DNA of 64,000 nucleotides from Ascidia mentula (lineage: Eukaryota; Chordata; Ascidiacea; Phlebobranchia; Ascidiidae): the NCBI GenBank assembly GCA_947561715.1, contig OX387202.1, positions 3,720,001-3,784,000 of the forward strand, read 5' to 3'. The position numbers were made by a program, and so were the translations under genes. The notes beneath the pieces are model-generated. The model saw nothing but the letters and a program-made list of their open reading frames with translations. It was not told the DNA's origin and did not search any database. Of the stretch, positions 62,991-64,000 are shown piece by piece. How positions within the stretch are numbered: the first letter of the stretch is position 1; every line of letters starts with the position of its first letter.

Positions 62991-63878
62991 ATGGGTCAAG
63001 CAGCATTAGGATGCGTTACAGCCTTATTTGACTTCATTGCGTGTCTGAATTTTCCCAAACAAGAAGTATTAGTTGATCATTGTTACCAGAGCGAAAAAAA
63101 TGAGACAATTAATCGACATCAACATAAACAATGGGAGAACGAAAAGCAGGAATACCAACGAGAAATTGATGGTTTAAAAAATTGTTTGGCCAAAACACGG
63201 TGGAAAGTATCTGAAGGATTGCGGTTTCGACAAAAAGACAACGAGGTTTTCGGAAAGAACTTGCAACTTTTAAACAGGATTAGGGCATATGAACAAATGC
63301 AAAAGTACGATGAAGAAATTCAATTATCAGCTCAAAAGAATCACCAATATAAGATAGATAAATTGAAAGAAAGCCTTGATAATGAACGAAAGGACTTACA
63401 ACAAATGAAAATGAAAAATCAAACATTGGAAGAAAAACAGGAGGTTGATGAAATAAACTTAAAAAGATTGAATCAAACAGTGATCGATCAACAACAACAA
63501 TATGAAACATGTCTGCAACAACTTATAGGTGAAAAAAATCAGCAGGAACATAGATATCGTATGATGATGGAAAACTTGGATATGATGCTGAATGATCAAA
63601 GACAAACGCTGTGCGCAGTTCAACAAGAACACGAAGTGTTAAAGCAGCAATATGAACAAGAAGTGCTTTTTTTAAGGTTTAAATACGAAGAAGCCGTACA
63701 GTTGCTACAACAACATCGTGAGTTCGTAAATCACCAGATTTTAAAATATTTAGCTCTTCCAAGTTCTTGGCGTCCGATGGAGGGGGATTACCAAGTTGTA
63801 AGTTTGGACGAAGGATCTAATGAATTTGATCGGGTTTCTGTTCAATTTCGTTTGACTTGTCAAAAAAATATCATTAAG
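62991..63878 (+). CDS. Coiled-coil PARP-type gene, 5' part (cut by window end)
   Basis: One long exon encodes about 296 residues and runs into a donor (AAG|GTAAAT). After a hydrophobic N-terminus (MGQAALGCVTALFDFIACL), residues ~35-250 are a long coiled coil rich in Gln, Glu and Lys. The end of the exon is the PARP14/15 lead-in: SSWRPMEGDYQVVSLDEGS, NEFDRVSVQF and NIIK at the donor, exactly where the paralogues continue with IERxQN and the catalytic exons. Here coil and lead-in are in one exon; in paralogues an intron separates them, so an intron was lost or gained. The remaining exons lie beyond the window. The start at 62991 is the first in-frame ATG but an upstream exon is possible. Confidence 0.7.
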
Positions 63879-63924
63879 GTAAATATATAGAGCAGTAAAA
63901 TGTGTTCATAAGTTGTGTTAAATG

Positions 63925-64000
63925 TGTTCGGCGCAGCACTATTTCACCTTGTGGTGACCTGGCCAAACTCATACTTGGTAACTTATGTTATCGCCTCTGT
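63925..64000. mobile_element. MITE fragment (12.4-kb family), cut by window end
   Basis: GGCGCAGCACTATTTCACCTTGTGGTGACCTGGCC-like sequence (read in parts: TTCACCTTGTGGTGACC; CTTGGTAACTTATG) resembles the inner arm of the family. Weak, because truncated. Confidence 0.35.

Overview
The window looks like nuclear DNA of an animal with a compact, AT-rich, intron-dense genome. Genes have short exons, GT-AG introns and TTTNCAG-type acceptors. Families present are claudin/PMP22-like four-helix proteins, PARP14/15-type ADP-ribosyltransferases, WWE-RING proteins, a CUB/ZP membrane protein, a C2H2 zinc-finger protein and an AIP orthologue. I infer an invertebrate chordate, most plausibly an ascidian tunicate; the sequence alone does not prove this. 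No operons, CRISPR arrays or prokaryotic signals are seen. All spliced models below were built by hand from splice sites and reading-frame continuity.

Layout. 0-7.3 kb: sparse, with a six-finger C2H2 gene, an integrase relic and the two arms of a diverged inverted repeat. 7.3-10.1 kb (minus): a PARP gene with an unrecognised N-terminal domain. 10.6-12.9 kb: a foldback element made of decamer satellite arrays, then a long-inverted-repeat MITE. 14.2-19.8 kb (minus): a CUB-CUB-CUB-ZP-EGF-TM protein. 21.7-24.2 kb (plus): WWE-WWE-RING gene 1. 26.1-29.1 kb (plus): claudin-like/coiled-coil/PARP gene. 30.6-30.9 kb: a broken collagen-like gene. 32.6-37.5 kb (minus): a double-claudin/coiled-coil/PARP gene. 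38-42.6 kb: duplicated non-coding blocks and relics. 43.2-44.6 kb (plus): WWE-WWE-RING gene 2. 47.0-52.0 kb (minus): AIP. 54.1-58.4 kb (plus): a second double-claudin/coiled-coil/PARP gene. 59.2-61.3 kb: a decayed tandem copy of the PARP half. 63.0 kb to the window end: a further coiled-coil/PARP gene, cut off.

The outstanding feature is the cluster itself. Six PARP14/15-type catalytic modules (one decayed, one truncated by the window edge) share one exon-phase plan. Three are spliced in frame to claudin-like four-helix membrane units, two of those to a tandem pair (eight helices), through a Gln-rich coiled coil. Interleaved are two WWE-WWE-RING genes, which by family knowledge would read ADP-ribose and act as ubiquitin ligases. 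This suggests a locally expanding membrane-anchored mono-ADP-ribosylation plus ubiquitylation system, possibly an immune or stress system under birth-and-death evolution. The architecture is read from the sequence; the function is inference.
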